A DNA stretch of 64,000 bases from Companilactobacillus sp. Lineage in GTDB: Bacteria; Bacillota; Bacilli; Lactobacillales; Lactobacillaceae. This document shows positions 51,683 to 60,121 of the stretch, one piece after another. The stretch is taken from assembly GCF_022484265.1 (NCBI RefSeq), contig NZ_JAKVLR010000001.1, forward strand, positions 1,798,001 to 1,862,000, read 5' to 3'. How positions within the stretch are numbered: position 1 is the first letter of the stretch; each line of letters starts with the position of its first letter. Position numbers and translations under genes: made by a program. The notes under the pieces were generated by a model that saw nothing but the letters and a program-made list of their open reading frames with translations, did no database searches and was not told the DNA's origin.

Positions 51683-51738
51683 TAATACCATGAAGAAGAT
51701 ATATGATTTAACGTATTGCTTTTGACTGACAACTTCAT
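51664..51738 (-). CDS. Aromatic leader peptide of the aro operon, 24 aa
   Basis: A 24-codon frame with AGGA seven bases before its ATG at 51738 and the stop TGA at 51664. It starts MKLSVKSNTLNH and ends SSSWYYYFINE: Trp17, Tyr18, Tyr19, Tyr20 and Phe21 in a row. Codons 19-22 are the first arm of the attenuator, so a ribosome stalled for aromatic aminoacyl-tRNA would mask it. This is the architecture of trp and pheA leaders. A longer overlapping frame from 51758 lacks a ribosome site. Confidence 0.8.
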   Translation of the reverse strand: MKLSVKSNTLNHISSSWYYYFINE

Positions 51739-51785
51739 TTTCTAATCCTGCTTTCATAAATTTAATTAATTTTTAATTTAGAAAT

Positions 51786-51814
51786 ACAATAGCACATGAT
51801 TTTTCCGGTTGCAA
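51786..51814 (-). promoter_or_regulatory. Promoter of the aro operon
   Basis: TTGCAA (51814-51809), a 17-base spacer and TATTGT (51791-51786) preceded by TGC, an extended -10. Transcription would start about 40 bases before the leader peptide. Confidence 0.65.
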
Positions 51815-51956
51815 CAGTCAAACTTCATTTTCATGAAAAAAATCGAGTGTTCGTGATGGATCAATAGTGCGATAATCCCTTTTATTATATAGTCTAAGTA
51901 GGAGTTTGTTTTATTCGAGATTTTTGTAAAAAAAATTATCAAATTTATTTATAAAC

Positions 51957-52093
51957 TTGATGGTAATCAATTTTTTACATCCAAAACCAACGTAGAATGG
52001 TGTTTGTAAGTTAGTTAGAGACCGGATAGATTCCAGTCGGACAGCTACAACGATATTATTAGAAAAATTTTTTAAAACTTGACCGATATCAAG
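51957..52093 (+). promoter_or_regulatory. Two FNR/FLP-type boxes upstream of the HMA-regulator pair
   Basis: TTGAT-GGTA-ATCAA (51957-51970) is a perfect FNR-type palindrome. TTGAC-CGAT-ATCAA (52080-52093) matches nine of ten symmetric positions. They lie about 200 and 65 bases before the HMA-domain gene. The FNR-like regulator is the second gene downstream, so autoregulation is likely. The rest of 51815-52158 is AT-rich, with a small hairpin (GACCGG..CCAGTC, about 52020-52040) and no gene. Confidence 0.65.
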
Positions 52094-52158
52094 TTAATCA
52101 ATCAACAATCAGAATATGATGGTAGTTGTAGAGAAGAAAAACACGGAGGTAAGAGAAA

Positions 52159-52389
52159 ATGGCAAGAGTTACATTACAATTGGGCGATTTAACTTGCCCT
52201 TCATGTATGACAAAAATTCAAAAGGCGGTTGAAAACCAAAAGGGCGTTTCTGACGTTAAGGTTATGTTCAACGCCGCAAAAGTTAAAGCAAATATCGATG
52301 AAGACATCACTAGTGGCGACAAGTTGTCAGATGTTATTACTGAACTAGGATATGAAGTTAAAAAGGTTAGAGTTAAGGAAAACGCCTAA
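52159..52389 (+). CDS. Heavy-metal-associated (HMA) domain protein, CopZ-like
   Basis: 76 residues, a single HMA ferredoxin-like fold. LTCPSCMTKIQKAVENQKGV carries the CxxC pair (Cys15, Cys18), and the hydrophobic pattern VSDVKVMFNAAKVKANID, ITELGYEV is typical. The usual M-x-C-x-x-C is L-T-C-P-S-C, a form found in domains placed next to FNR-like proteins rather than copper chaperones. It starts behind GGAGGTAAG. It lies 77 bases upstream of the regulator gene and likely shares its operon. Confidence 0.85.
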   Translation: MARVTLQLGDLTCPSCMTKIQKAVENQKGVSDVKVMFNAAKVKANIDEDITSGDKLSDVITELGYEVKKVRVKENA

Positions 52390-52466
52390 GATCCAGTTTA
52401 ATTAATCGTTTTTAGGTTACATTTATTGTATAAGCCATAGCAGAGTTTGATTAAGGAGTGATTTAA

Positions 52467-53141
52467 ATGGTCCATGAGCATACGCATGAAGATTGTCTAT
52501 TATTAGTACCAATTTTTAAAACATTGCCTGAAAAAGACTTGGAGACGTTATCGCAAGTTGTTTCGGAACATCGTTACCAAAGCGGCGAGTTTCTTTATCA
52601 TGCTGGCGACGAAGCTGATGCGCTGCAAATTATCGCCCATGGACAAGCCAAGGTTTTTCAAATTGCTCCAAATGGCAAGGAACAAATGATCAGAATCTTG
52701 CAGACTGGCGATTTCGACGGTGAAGCAGCACTTTTCGAGACTAAGGAACGTGCAAGTTTTGCACAAGCCTTGATGGAAACTCACGTTTGTTCGATTTCTC
52801 GAAGTGATTTCCAAAAATTAATGGTCAATTCACCGGAATTAGCCATTAACTTGGTCAACGCCTTTGGTCAAAGGATCACGCAATTAGAGCAACAAAATAC
52901 TGAGGTAACGACTTCAAACGTTGAAAGTCGTTTGGCAAATTACTTATTGGAAACCAGCGCCGGACTAAACCAGACTAGTTTTACCTTGCCATTAAAGAAG
53001 AAGGATATTGCAACTTACCTCGGAACGACACCAGAAACGATCAGTCGCAAGCTGACGAAATTGGCCAGTGACAACTTATTAGAAAATAAAGGCTTAAGGG
53101 TCAAGATCCTCGATTCAGATGGATTGTCGATGCTGATTTAA
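52467..53141 (+). CDS. Crp/FNR-family regulator, FLP-like
   Basis: 224 residues. The cyclic-nucleotide-binding fold spans about 15-140 and the helix-turn-helix (KKKDIATYLGTTPETISRKLTKL) about 170-192. There is no N-terminal [4Fe-4S] cluster motif. Two cysteines (Cys10 and Cys108) are spaced like Cys5 and Cys102 of Lactobacillus casei FLP, which form a redox-active disulfide, so thiol redox sensing is plausible. FNR-type boxes upstream of the HMA gene are the probable targets. It has its own GGAGTG ribosome site and a terminator. Confidence 0.85.
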   Translation: MVHEHTHEDCLLLVPIFKTLPEKDLETLSQVVSEHRYQSGEFLYHAGDEADALQIIAHGQAKVFQIAPNGKEQMIRILQTGDFDGEAALFETKERASFAQALMETHVCSISRSDFQKLMVNSPELAINLVNAFGQRITQLEQQNTEVTTSNVESRLANYLLETSAGLNQTSFTLPLKKKDIATYLGTTPETISRKLTKLASDNLLENKGLRVKILDSDGLSMLI

Positions 53142-53153
53142 GTCAATATATGT

Positions 53154-53187
53154 AAAAAGCTGAATCTCGTGGGATTCGGCTTTTTTA
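53154..53187 (+). terminator. Terminator of the FLP-like regulator gene
   Basis: AAAAGCTGAATC pairs with GATTCGGCTTTT, then T bases. Confidence 0.85.
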
Positions 53188-53260
53188 GTTGAATAAGGTT
53201 TCGTTTGGTATTTTGTTCAATTTAATTTAAACTGTTTCTAGACGCATTTGGAGGTAAGAA

Positions 53261-54061
53261 ATGAGCAACGGATCAGTTGGCAAAGAACAAATTAAAAAAG
53301 TACTCGATTTATTCAAAATTGAATATCAAACGCAAACTACTTTTGACGACCTGCGGTCTGGAAAATTTGATTCCTTGATACCAGTGGATTTTAGTTTTGC
53401 AATTAACAAAACTACTGCTCTGATCGAATTTTCAGATGAAAATGTGCAACCGGATCAATTAAATGCAATTTTAAATTTTGCACAAAAGTCGGGCTATTCA
53501 TTATTGATCGTTGATAGTCGCGATATTCAAAACATTCAAGCGACTGTTTCCAAGTTTATCGATAGTGTTCGAACTGATTCGCAGCATGCTACTCAAAATT
53601 ATCCAGATTATTCGACCGGATACTTTTTCAAAAGTAAGGTTAAAAAGTCTACTGAAAAAACTACTAAAGCTTCTAATACCAGTGTTTCTGATGAGACCTA
53701 TCAGAAGTTAGTCCGTGAAAATGAAAATTATAAAAGCGAGTTAGCAAATTATCGTCGTTTATTCGATGACTTTGCTGCTCAAATAAAAGAACTTAACCAG
53801 AAAGTTTTGGATAATAGTCAACGGATAGTTGATATTCAATCAGGGGAATTGACTGAAAAATTCACTGGTGATTTCCGAGTCCATGGTTCAAAGACCGGTC
53901 ACTTAACTGAACCGGCAAAGCGTTTAGTCTTAGTCGTGACAATGAATTTGGATTGCAATTGGACCGAGATCCAGCGTTATTTTAAGAATAATTATGATGA
54001 AGATATTTCAATCAGTACGATCAAAAGAATTTACAAAAATAATCAGGCTGCCAACGAATAA
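53261..54061 (+). CDS. Hypothetical protein with coiled coil and C-terminal HTH-like segment
   Basis: 266 residues, soluble, no signal peptide. Residues ~1-105 form an alpha/beta domain (SLIPVDFSFAINKTTALIEFS, YSLLIVDSRDIQNI) that could be nuclease-like, but no catalytic motif is clear. A Lys/Thr/Ser linker and a coiled coil (~145-200, ENENYKSELANYRRLFDDFA) follow. The end (NWTEIQRYFKNNYDEDISISTIKRIYKN) looks like a helix-turn-helix. I do not recognise the family. It starts at ATG 53261 behind TTGGAGGTAA and is monocistronic. A DNA-binding role is a guess. Confidence 0.6.
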   Translation: MSNGSVGKEQIKKVLDLFKIEYQTQTTFDDLRSGKFDSLIPVDFSFAINKTTALIEFSDENVQPDQLNAILNFAQKSGYSLLIVDSRDIQNIQATVSKFIDSVRTDSQHATQNYPDYSTGYFFKSKVKKSTEKTTKASNTSVSDETYQKLVRENENYKSELANYRRLFDDFAAQIKELNQKVLDNSQRIVDIQSGELTEKFTGDFRVHGSKTGHLTEPAKRLVLVVTMNLDCNWTEIQRYFKNNYDEDISISTIKRIYKNNQAANE

Positions 54062-54174
54062 TCGCTGGTAGTTTTTTTGTGTTTTCAAATTTTTTTAAAC
54101 TAATTTTAATCATGCAAACTGCTTTTAATACTGGTATTTTGGATATAAATTTGTTTTTTATTAAAAATATCCTG

Positions 54175-54203
54175 TTGACTTTCAGAAAAAGAAAAATTAT
54201 TAT
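54175..54203 (+). promoter_or_regulatory. Promoter of the first T-box transcript
   Basis: TTGACT (54175-54180), a 17-base spacer and TATTAT (54198-54203). The transcript would start at the T-box stem I. Confidence 0.75.
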
Positions 54204-54209
54204 ACGAGT

Positions 54210-54484
54210 TAATCAAATACTTGTGTTGACGAGAAGAGTAGAAAAATTAGTCGAGTTGAATAGCGACCATCGTTGGTGAAAGGATGGACTTAAACATTTT
54301 TCGAACATGAGCTCTGAGCAAATACCAATAGTGCAAGCTTGCGGTACGTGGGGATCACGATAAAATCCCGGGCATGATTGTGCCTTTGAGGTTTAGTCGG
54401 CAACGGCTAAACGAATTTGGGTGGTAACACGATTAATAGTCGTCCCTGTGCAGGTGAATTCTGCGCAGGGGCGATTTTTTTTTG
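54210..54484 (+). promoter_or_regulatory. T-box riboswitch 1, probable methionine specifier
   Basis: Stem I has the GA-rich motif GACGAGAAGAGTAG (~54219) and a distal GTTGGTGAAAG loop. The probable specifier is ATG in CGAACATGAGC (~54306), consistent with Met-tRNA. The T-box core TTTGGGTGGTAACACG is at ~54416-54431. The terminator pairs CGTCCCTGTGCAG (54441-) with CTGCGCAGGGGCG, followed by nine T. It controls the PLP enzyme gene that starts 17 bases later. Confidence 0.85.
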
Positions 54485-54500
54485 GAAGGAGAAGATTGCT

Positions 54501-55676
54501 ATGTCTGAATTTGATACGAAATTGGTTCATGGAAAACCACAAAATGATAATAATACTGGTGCGGTCAACGTGCCGATCTATAACTCATCGACTTATATTT
54601 ATCCCAAAGTCGATGCCAAGGTTAATTTTGATTATGCACGCTCTGGGAATCCAACGCGTCAATATTTGGAAGACCAAATCGCATCGCTAGAAAATGGCGT
54701 TAGAGGATTTGCTTTTTCATCTGGAATTGCAGCAATTCATTCAGTGCTAGCAATTTTCTCAGCTGGAGACCACATCATCATTGGAAAAGAGATCTACGGC
54801 GGCACTTTCAGATTGATCAATCAATTTTTTAAACGGTGGAACTTGGAATTCACTTTAGTCGATACGCAAAATCTTGACGAGATCGAAGCAGCTATCAAAC
54901 CTAATACCAAGGCGATTTATTTTGAAAGCTTTACGAATCCATTGCTCAAGGTCACCAGCGTCAAGGCTGTTTCAAAAATTGCCAAAGAGCATAACTTGTT
55001 AACAATCGTCGACAATACGTTCTTGACGCCATATTTACAAAGACCGTTGGACTTAGGCGCTGACGTCGTGCTTCACTCAGCTACCAAGTATTTAGGAGGA
55101 CACTCGGATGTCATTGCTGGTTTAGCAGTTGCCAAGGATAAAGATATTGCCGATCAAATTTACTTTAATCAAAACAGTATTGGTTCAGTTTTGTCGCCAG
55201 AAGATTCCAGCCTGATCAGACGAGGTATTCAAACCTTAGCAGTTAGAATGGATCGTCATTTAAGCAACGCTGATAAGATCGTCGAATTTTTACAAGGACG
55301 TCCCGAAATCGCTAAGATTTATTATCCTGGCATCGAAGGTTCTAAGGACCACGAGATTGCTAAAGATGAGACGGATGGCTACGGTGGTATTGTTTCGTTT
55401 GAACTTCAAGCGGGACTTGATGCAACTAAGTTTGTCGAACATCTTGACTTGATTCAATTAGCAGTGAGTTTAGGAGCTGTCGAAAGCTTGATCTAGTTGC
55501 CTTACAAGATGAGTCACGCTGAACTTTCCGAAGCTGATTTGAAAAAAGCTGGCATTAGCCATCAACTACTGAGATTGTCGATTGGTATCGAAGATCCTAA
55601 GGATTTGATCAAAGATCTGGCTGCTAGCTTAAATGTTTTAACTGATCATAAAAATTTAATTTCAACGAATGAGTAA
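54501..55676 (+). pseudogene. Cystathionine gamma-synthase/lyase-type PLP enzyme, broken by an amber codon
   Basis: From ATG 54501 the frame encodes 331 residues and stops at TAG (55494-55496). The same frame then continues for 59 residues to TAA at 55674, and that extension is the normal C-terminus of the family (LPYKMSHAE, ISHQLLRLSIGIEDPKDLI). One substitution, such as CAG or GAG to TAG, explains it. The rest is intact: YARSGNPTRQYLE, FSSGIAAIHSV, SFTNPLLKV and the PLP Lys in SATKYLGGHSD. It would act in Cys/Met interconversion. The truncated product lacks the C-terminal domain helices and is probably inactive unless the codon is read through. A sequencing error is possible. Confidence 0.8.
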
Positions 55677-55912
55677 ATAACCTGCGAGATCACAGAGAGC
55701 CGTGTTGAGTGAGAATCGGTATTGAACAGCTATTGAATATGGTTCGCGTTTACAAATCGTATCGAACAGTTAGATGCGGTCGGATACCTCCGTTATCAGG
55801 TATGAGAAATTTAATTTCTTATTAAGGAGCATTCCGTGAGGGATGCTTGAATAAAGGTGGTAACACGTCAATAACGTCCTTATGTCGAGAGACATTGGGG
55901 CGTATTTTTTTG
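55661..55912 (+). promoter_or_regulatory. T-box riboswitch 2, probable methionine specifier
   Basis: Stem I begins with ACGAATGAGTAA (~55664), overlapping the last codons of the upstream frame, and closes with TTCGCGTT (~55744-55751). AGAGAGCC and GTTGAGTGAGA form the distal part. The probable specifier is ATG in GAATATGG (~55739). The T-box core AAAGGTGGTAACACG is at 55853-55867. The terminator pairs ACGTCC..ATGTC with GACAT..GGGCGT and ends in seven T (to 55911). It controls the ABC transporter-metY operon. Confidence 0.85.
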
Positions 55913-55935
55913 GAATTTTTGAGGGGGAGAATTAC

Positions 55936-56982
55936 ATGAATTACAAAAAATTGTTAGGAATCATCGTCGGAGTTTTAGCTCTGACCTTTACATTAGCGGG
56001 CTGCGGGAACAGTTCAGCCAGTCAAAATGGTAATAAGGAGTATAAGTATGGGTCGATAACTGTCCCTGCAAAAGACGGATCAGTTTGTAACGCACCAAAC
56101 TATATTGCTTATGAAAAAGGCTTTTTTAAGAAAAATGGTATCAAGGCTAATATCGTTGCCAATCCACGTGATATCAGTGATCTAGAGGCAGGATTCGCCA
56201 GTGGCAAGTACGATGCACAAAACGGCGATTTCCAATATTTGCCAGCAATTCAAAATGGTGCCCAGATCAAGGCCGCTGGTGGTATTCACCAAGGTTGTAT
56301 CAAACTTCTAGTACCAAAGGATTCAAACATCACTAGCGTAAAAGATTTGAAGGGTAAGACAATTGGTATTCCAGCTCAAGGTTCAACGCCACAATACGTT
56401 ACATCTATCGCTTTGCAACACGCTGGACTAGATCCAAAGAAGGATGTTACTTGGAAAGTCTTCAGTACTGATCTGTTAGCTAAGGCTGCTGAAAAAGGCC
56501 AAGTAGACGCCATCGGTACCGTTGATCCATATGCATATCAAGCACAACAAGAAAACGGATTTAAAGCAATTATTGATAACAACAACTCGGATGGAAATCA
56601 AAAGATGGCCAACATGGGTATGAAGAAGATGGGTTCATGCTGCTACTTGTACATCTCAAATAAATTGATCCAATCTAACGAACCAAAAGCCAAAGCTATC
56701 GTGAAGTCTTATCAAGAAGCAGCCGAATGGATCAACAAGCATCCAGAAGAAACGGCTCACATTGAATTAAGCAAAGGCTACGTTTCAAAGACTAAATTCA
56801 TTAATGAAAAAAATGTTACTCAGATCTTAAAAGACGAGCATTTCCACTTGAACTTGGATAAGGGTAAAGAAGATATGAACTACTACATTACCCAATTGAA
56901 GAAGGCTGGTTATTTGAAGAAAGATACCAACAATTCACAATTGCTCAAACAAGCATATTGGAATCCAAATGAGAAAAATTAG
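55936..56982 (+). CDS. ABC transporter substrate-binding lipoprotein (NitT/TauT/Ssu type)
   Basis: 348 residues from ATG 55936 behind GAGGGGGAG. The signal peptide ends in the lipobox LAGC (Cys23). The SsuA/TauA-like fold starts at YGSITVPAKDGSVCNAPNYIAYEKGFF. DLKGKTIGIPAQGSTPQYV and VDAIGTVDPYAYQ are typical of the family. Unusually, the mature part has four cysteines (VCNAP, HQGC, GSCC), perhaps for a thiol or metal. It is the first gene of an operon with permease, ATPase, MetY and an M20 hydrolase under a Met T-box, so the substrate is likely a sulfur compound or amino-acid conjugate. Confidence 0.85.
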   Translation: MNYKKLLGIIVGVLALTFTLAGCGNSSASQNGNKEYKYGSITVPAKDGSVCNAPNYIAYEKGFFKKNGIKANIVANPRDISDLEAGFASGKYDAQNGDFQYLPAIQNGAQIKAAGGIHQGCIKLLVPKDSNITSVKDLKGKTIGIPAQGSTPQYVTSIALQHAGLDPKKDVTWKVFSTDLLAKAAEKGQVDAIGTVDPYAYQAQQENGFKAIIDNNNSDGNQKMANMGMKKMGSCCYLYISNKLIQSNEPKAKAIVKSYQEAAEWINKHPEETAHIELSKGYVSKTKFINEKNVTQILKDEHFHLNLDKGKEDMNYYITQLKKAGYLKKDTNNSQLLKQAYWNPNEKN

Positions 56983-56997
56983 GATGGGGGAGAAATG

Positions 56998-58017
56998 ATG
57001 CTAGAGTCTGTCACATCATCAAATAAGGACATTCCTGAATCACCAAATGAAGAGACAAATCAAACGACTTACTGGAAGTCATTCAGCCAAACTTGGAACG
57101 TCATCAGTTTGCTAACAGTCGTCGTCGCTTTTTTAGAAAATTTATTTGTACCGGCACAAGAATTCGTTAATAATCGTGCCTACACTTGGTTTTTGATCGC
57201 ATATTTTGCGTATTTAGTAATTGTGTACGGAATTGGGACCTTCGTTCATGGAAAAATTCGTCTGTACAGCGGCCACTTTGCCCAGCTGAACGCATCGATT
57301 GGAATATTATTGATCGTTCAAGATTTACTCACTGAAAAATTTGCCGTGATCAAGTTGCCATTTTTCGCTAGTTTCGCTCAGATCCTCGACCAAATGTGGA
57401 CTGACCATGCACTATTGTGGGCATCCACTTGGTCTTCCTTAGGATTGTGGCTGATCAGTTTCGTTATCGGAACTGTTATCGGTGTAATCCTCGGATTATT
57501 CATGGGACGTTATCGTCAATTCAACTACTGGGCTTTTCCATATTTAAAGGTAATTGGTATTATTCCAGCTGCCGCTTGGATGCCACTAACAATGGTGATT
57601 TTCCCAACTAGTTATATGGCTGAAATTTTCTTGATAGCCTTTGCCGTCTGGTTCCCAGTCGCATTTATGACTATCGGTGGCGTTCAAAGTATTTCCAGCG
57701 ATTACTTTGAGTCAGCCAAAACGCTAGGTTTTTCAGAGTCGCAAATTTTGCGCAAAGTCGTGATCCCTGGGGCCTTGCCAAATATCTTTATCGGAATTTA
57801 TACAGCCATGGGCTTGTCATTTACGATGTTAGTAATTTCTGAAATGATCGGCGCCAAAGTTGGTTTAGGCTGGTACATCAACTGGGCCAAAGGTGTCGGA
57901 AACTATACGCAAGTCTATGCCGCTATCGTCATCATGGCGATCTTATTCTCAGTCATTTTTAGTTTATTAAACAAAATTCAAGGCTACGTCCTACGTTGGC
58001 GCGACCAGTCTAATTAG
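56998..58017 (+). CDS. ABC transporter permease (Ssu type)
   Basis: 339 residues; a second ATG three bases upstream is possible, but 56998 lies at the better distance from GGGGGAG. Hydrophobic segments at ~40, 65, 95 and six more from 140 on are seen. The coupling motif SAKTLGFSESQILRKVVIPGALPNIFIGI is at ~238-266. The N-terminal ~120 residues with three extra helices are longer than SsuC. It partners the lipoprotein and ATPase in the same operon. Confidence 0.85.
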   Translation: MLESVTSSNKDIPESPNEETNQTTYWKSFSQTWNVISLLTVVVAFLENLFVPAQEFVNNRAYTWFLIAYFAYLVIVYGIGTFVHGKIRLYSGHFAQLNASIGILLIVQDLLTEKFAVIKLPFFASFAQILDQMWTDHALLWASTWSSLGLWLISFVIGTVIGVILGLFMGRYRQFNYWAFPYLKVIGIIPAAAWMPLTMVIFPTSYMAEIFLIAFAVWFPVAFMTIGGVQSISSDYFESAKTLGFSESQILRKVVIPGALPNIFIGIYTAMGLSFTMLVISEMIGAKVGLGWYINWAKGVGNYTQVYAAIVIMAILFSVIFSLLNKIQGYVLRWRDQSN

Positions 58018-58031
58018 AGAGGGAGTTAATT

Positions 58032-58787
58032 ATGGTTCAACTAGATATTGCAAACGTCGACCGAATTTTGCACGACAATAATGGTCAAAAAATCAACGTG
58101 CTGCAAGATATTAATTTAAACGTTGGCTCAGGCGAGTTCATCTCGATCATCGGACCATCAGGCTGTGGCAAAACTACATTGTTGAGACTCATCTCAGGAC
58201 TGGATACTCCTGAACATGGGCAGGTCACGGTAGACGACAAACTTGTCACTCAGCCAGATGTTTCAAGAGGATATGTTTTTCAGCACGGAAGTTTGTTCCC
58301 TTGGGAAACGATCAGAGAAAATATCAGCTCTGGTTTAAAAGCAACTCATGGAAAAAATTATGACCGTGATTTAGTCGACCAATATATCGACTTAATGGGA
58401 CTAAAAGGGTTCGAGAATGCTTATCCTCATCAAGTCTCAGGTGGTATGGCACAACGTGCAGCTTTGGCAAGATCAATTGTCTTGAAACCCGAGTTATTGC
58501 TCTTAGACGAGCCAATGGGAGCTCTGGACGCATTTACACGAGCAGATGTCCAGGATGTTATTCAACGAGTTTGGAAAAAGACTCAGACAACGATGATCTT
58601 GGTTACCCACGATATTGATGAAGCAATTTATTTAGGAACTAGGATCGTTGTTATGACGCCTAGACCTGGAAAAATCAAAGAGATAGTGGAGAATCCGCTC
58701 GATTTTCCTCGAGAAAGAACTAGCGATGAATTTTTACAATTTAGACGTGAGATCCAAGACAAGTTGAATTTTGGCGTCACTGAATAA
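58032..58787 (+). CDS. ABC transporter ATP-binding protein (Ssu type)
   Basis: 251 residues. Walker A IGPSGCGKTTLLR, Q-loop YVFQHGSLFPWETI, signature VSGGMAQRAALARSIV, Walker B LLLDEPMGALD and switch His VTHDIDEAIYLG are all intact. The signature reads SGGMAQR as in the TauB/SsuB branch. It follows the permease by 14 bases and is preceded by GAGAGGGAG. Confidence 0.93.
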   Translation: MVQLDIANVDRILHDNNGQKINVLQDINLNVGSGEFISIIGPSGCGKTTLLRLISGLDTPEHGQVTVDDKLVTQPDVSRGYVFQHGSLFPWETIRENISSGLKATHGKNYDRDLVDQYIDLMGLKGFENAYPHQVSGGMAQRAALARSIVLKPELLLLDEPMGALDAFTRADVQDVIQRVWKKTQTTMILVTHDIDEAIYLGTRIVVMTPRPGKIKEIVENPLDFPRERTSDEFLQFRREIQDKLNFGVTE

Positions 58788-58805
58788 TTAAGGAGTGAAT
58801 GAGAT

Positions 58806-60113
58806 TTGAGCGAAGATAAATTTGATACTTTAAGAATCCACGGCGGATTTAATCCCGAAGAACATGAGAATGCTGCCCAGATCCCAATTTACCAAAGTGC
58901 GGCTTTTACATTAGGAACAGCCGTGCAAGGGGATGCCATTGCTTCAGGCGTGGTGACTGGGTCATACACTTATTCTCGTGTTGGTAATCCAACCGTCAAT
59001 ACTTTAGAAAAAAGAATTGCGGCATTAGACGGTGGTGTTGATGCGGTCGCTGTCGGATCAGGTATGGCTGCGATCACCTACGCAATTTTGAATGTTGCTG
59101 AAGGTGGTGGCCGCATCATCGCACCTTATGACATTTACGGTGCAGCCCTAGATGAATTTGAGACGCTGTTTCCTAAATATGGAATCAATTTTGATTTAGT
59201 TGAAAACGTCAATGACTTTGAAAAAATTCAGAGTTTGCTCCAGCCTGATACCAAGGCGATATACGTCGAAAGCGTCTCGAACCCGACTACAGAAATTGCT
59301 GACATCGAAAAACTAGCTGAAATTGCTCATCAAGCAAATATCCCGTTGATCGTCGATAATACTTTTTCAACGCCGTATTTACTTCGACCTATCGAATTCG
59401 GTGCCGATATCGTTGTCTATTCTTCAACCAAAGGTATCAGTGGACATGGCAATGTCGTGTCAGGTTTGATTGTTGACGGTGGAAACTTTGATTGGGCTAA
59501 CGGCAAATACCCGCAATTTCAAGAAAACGAATATAGTTTAAAAAATGTTAACTTTCCTAAGAACTACAGTTTCTCCAACGTTTTTGGAAAACAGGCCTTT
59601 ATCAAACGGATCCGCATGAAATACGTTCGTTTAATGGGAGCTGTTTTAGGCCCAGTCGATGCCTATTTAGAGCTATTAGGTCTCGAAACGATCACAGAAC
59701 GTTTGGATAAAGAAGTGGCAACTAGTTTAAAGATCGCCAAGTTTTTAGAAAAAAATCCTCATGTCAAAAAGGTTTACTACAGTGCTTTGCCAGATTCGCC
59801 GCAATATGATCTAGCAACCAAGTATTTTCCAAAAGGAATCGGGACAGTGCTGTCGTTTGAACTAGATGGAACTCCGGAACAAACTGACCAGGTGATCGAT
59901 GCTACGCATGTATTTTTGTATTTGCCTAATGTGGGCGATAGTCGGTCATTGATCGTCAATCCAAGTAAGATCACTCATCGTGAAATACCAGAAGAACGAC
60001 GTTTGAAGAGTCATATTACTGATCAACTCTTACGATTATCAATTGGTTTGGAAGACAGCGACGATCTCATCAATGACCTAGAAGGAGCAATCAATTCAGC
60101 ATTTAATAAGTAG
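58806..60113 (+). CDS. metY: O-acetylhomoserine sulfhydrylase-type enzyme
   Basis: 435 residues from TTG 58806 behind AAGGAGTG. It is a PLP enzyme of the Cys/Met metabolism family, of the longer MetY type: TLRIHGGFNPEEHENA, PIYQSAAFTLGTAVQGD, YTYSRVGNPTVNTLEKRIAALDGG in outline, VGSGMAAITYAI, VESVSNPTTEIADIEKLA, IPLIVDNTFSTPYLLRPIEFGADIVVYSSTKGISGHGNVV in outline (PLP Lys in SSTKGISGHG) and RLSIGLEDSDDLI. It would make homocysteine from O-acetylhomoserine and sulfide. It lies in the Met T-box operon. Confidence 0.9.
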   Translation: MSEDKFDTLRIHGGFNPEEHENAAQIPIYQSAAFTLGTAVQGDAIASGVVTGSYTYSRVGNPTVNTLEKRIAALDGGVDAVAVGSGMAAITYAILNVAEGGGRIIAPYDIYGAALDEFETLFPKYGINFDLVENVNDFEKIQSLLQPDTKAIYVESVSNPTTEIADIEKLAEIAHQANIPLIVDNTFSTPYLLRPIEFGADIVVYSSTKGISGHGNVVSGLIVDGGNFDWANGKYPQFQENEYSLKNVNFPKNYSFSNVFGKQAFIKRIRMKYVRLMGAVLGPVDAYLELLGLETITERLDKEVATSLKIAKFLEKNPHVKKVYYSALPDSPQYDLATKYFPKGIGTVLSFELDGTPEQTDQVIDATHVFLYLPNVGDSRSLIVNPSKITHREIPEERRLKSHITDQLLRLSIGLEDSDDLINDLEGAINSAFNK

Positions 60114-60121
60114 GTGAGAAA

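Noticed and set aside
51451..51740. T-box riboswitch before aroC
   Set aside because: No TGGGTGG-type core or stem I motif is present. The leader peptide with its aromatic run and the alternate pairings explain the terminator better.
51613..51758. Longer 48-codon frame overlapping the aro leader (starting at 51758)
   Set aside because: It has no ribosome binding site. The 24-codon frame in another register has AGGA at the right distance and the W-Y-Y-Y-F run.
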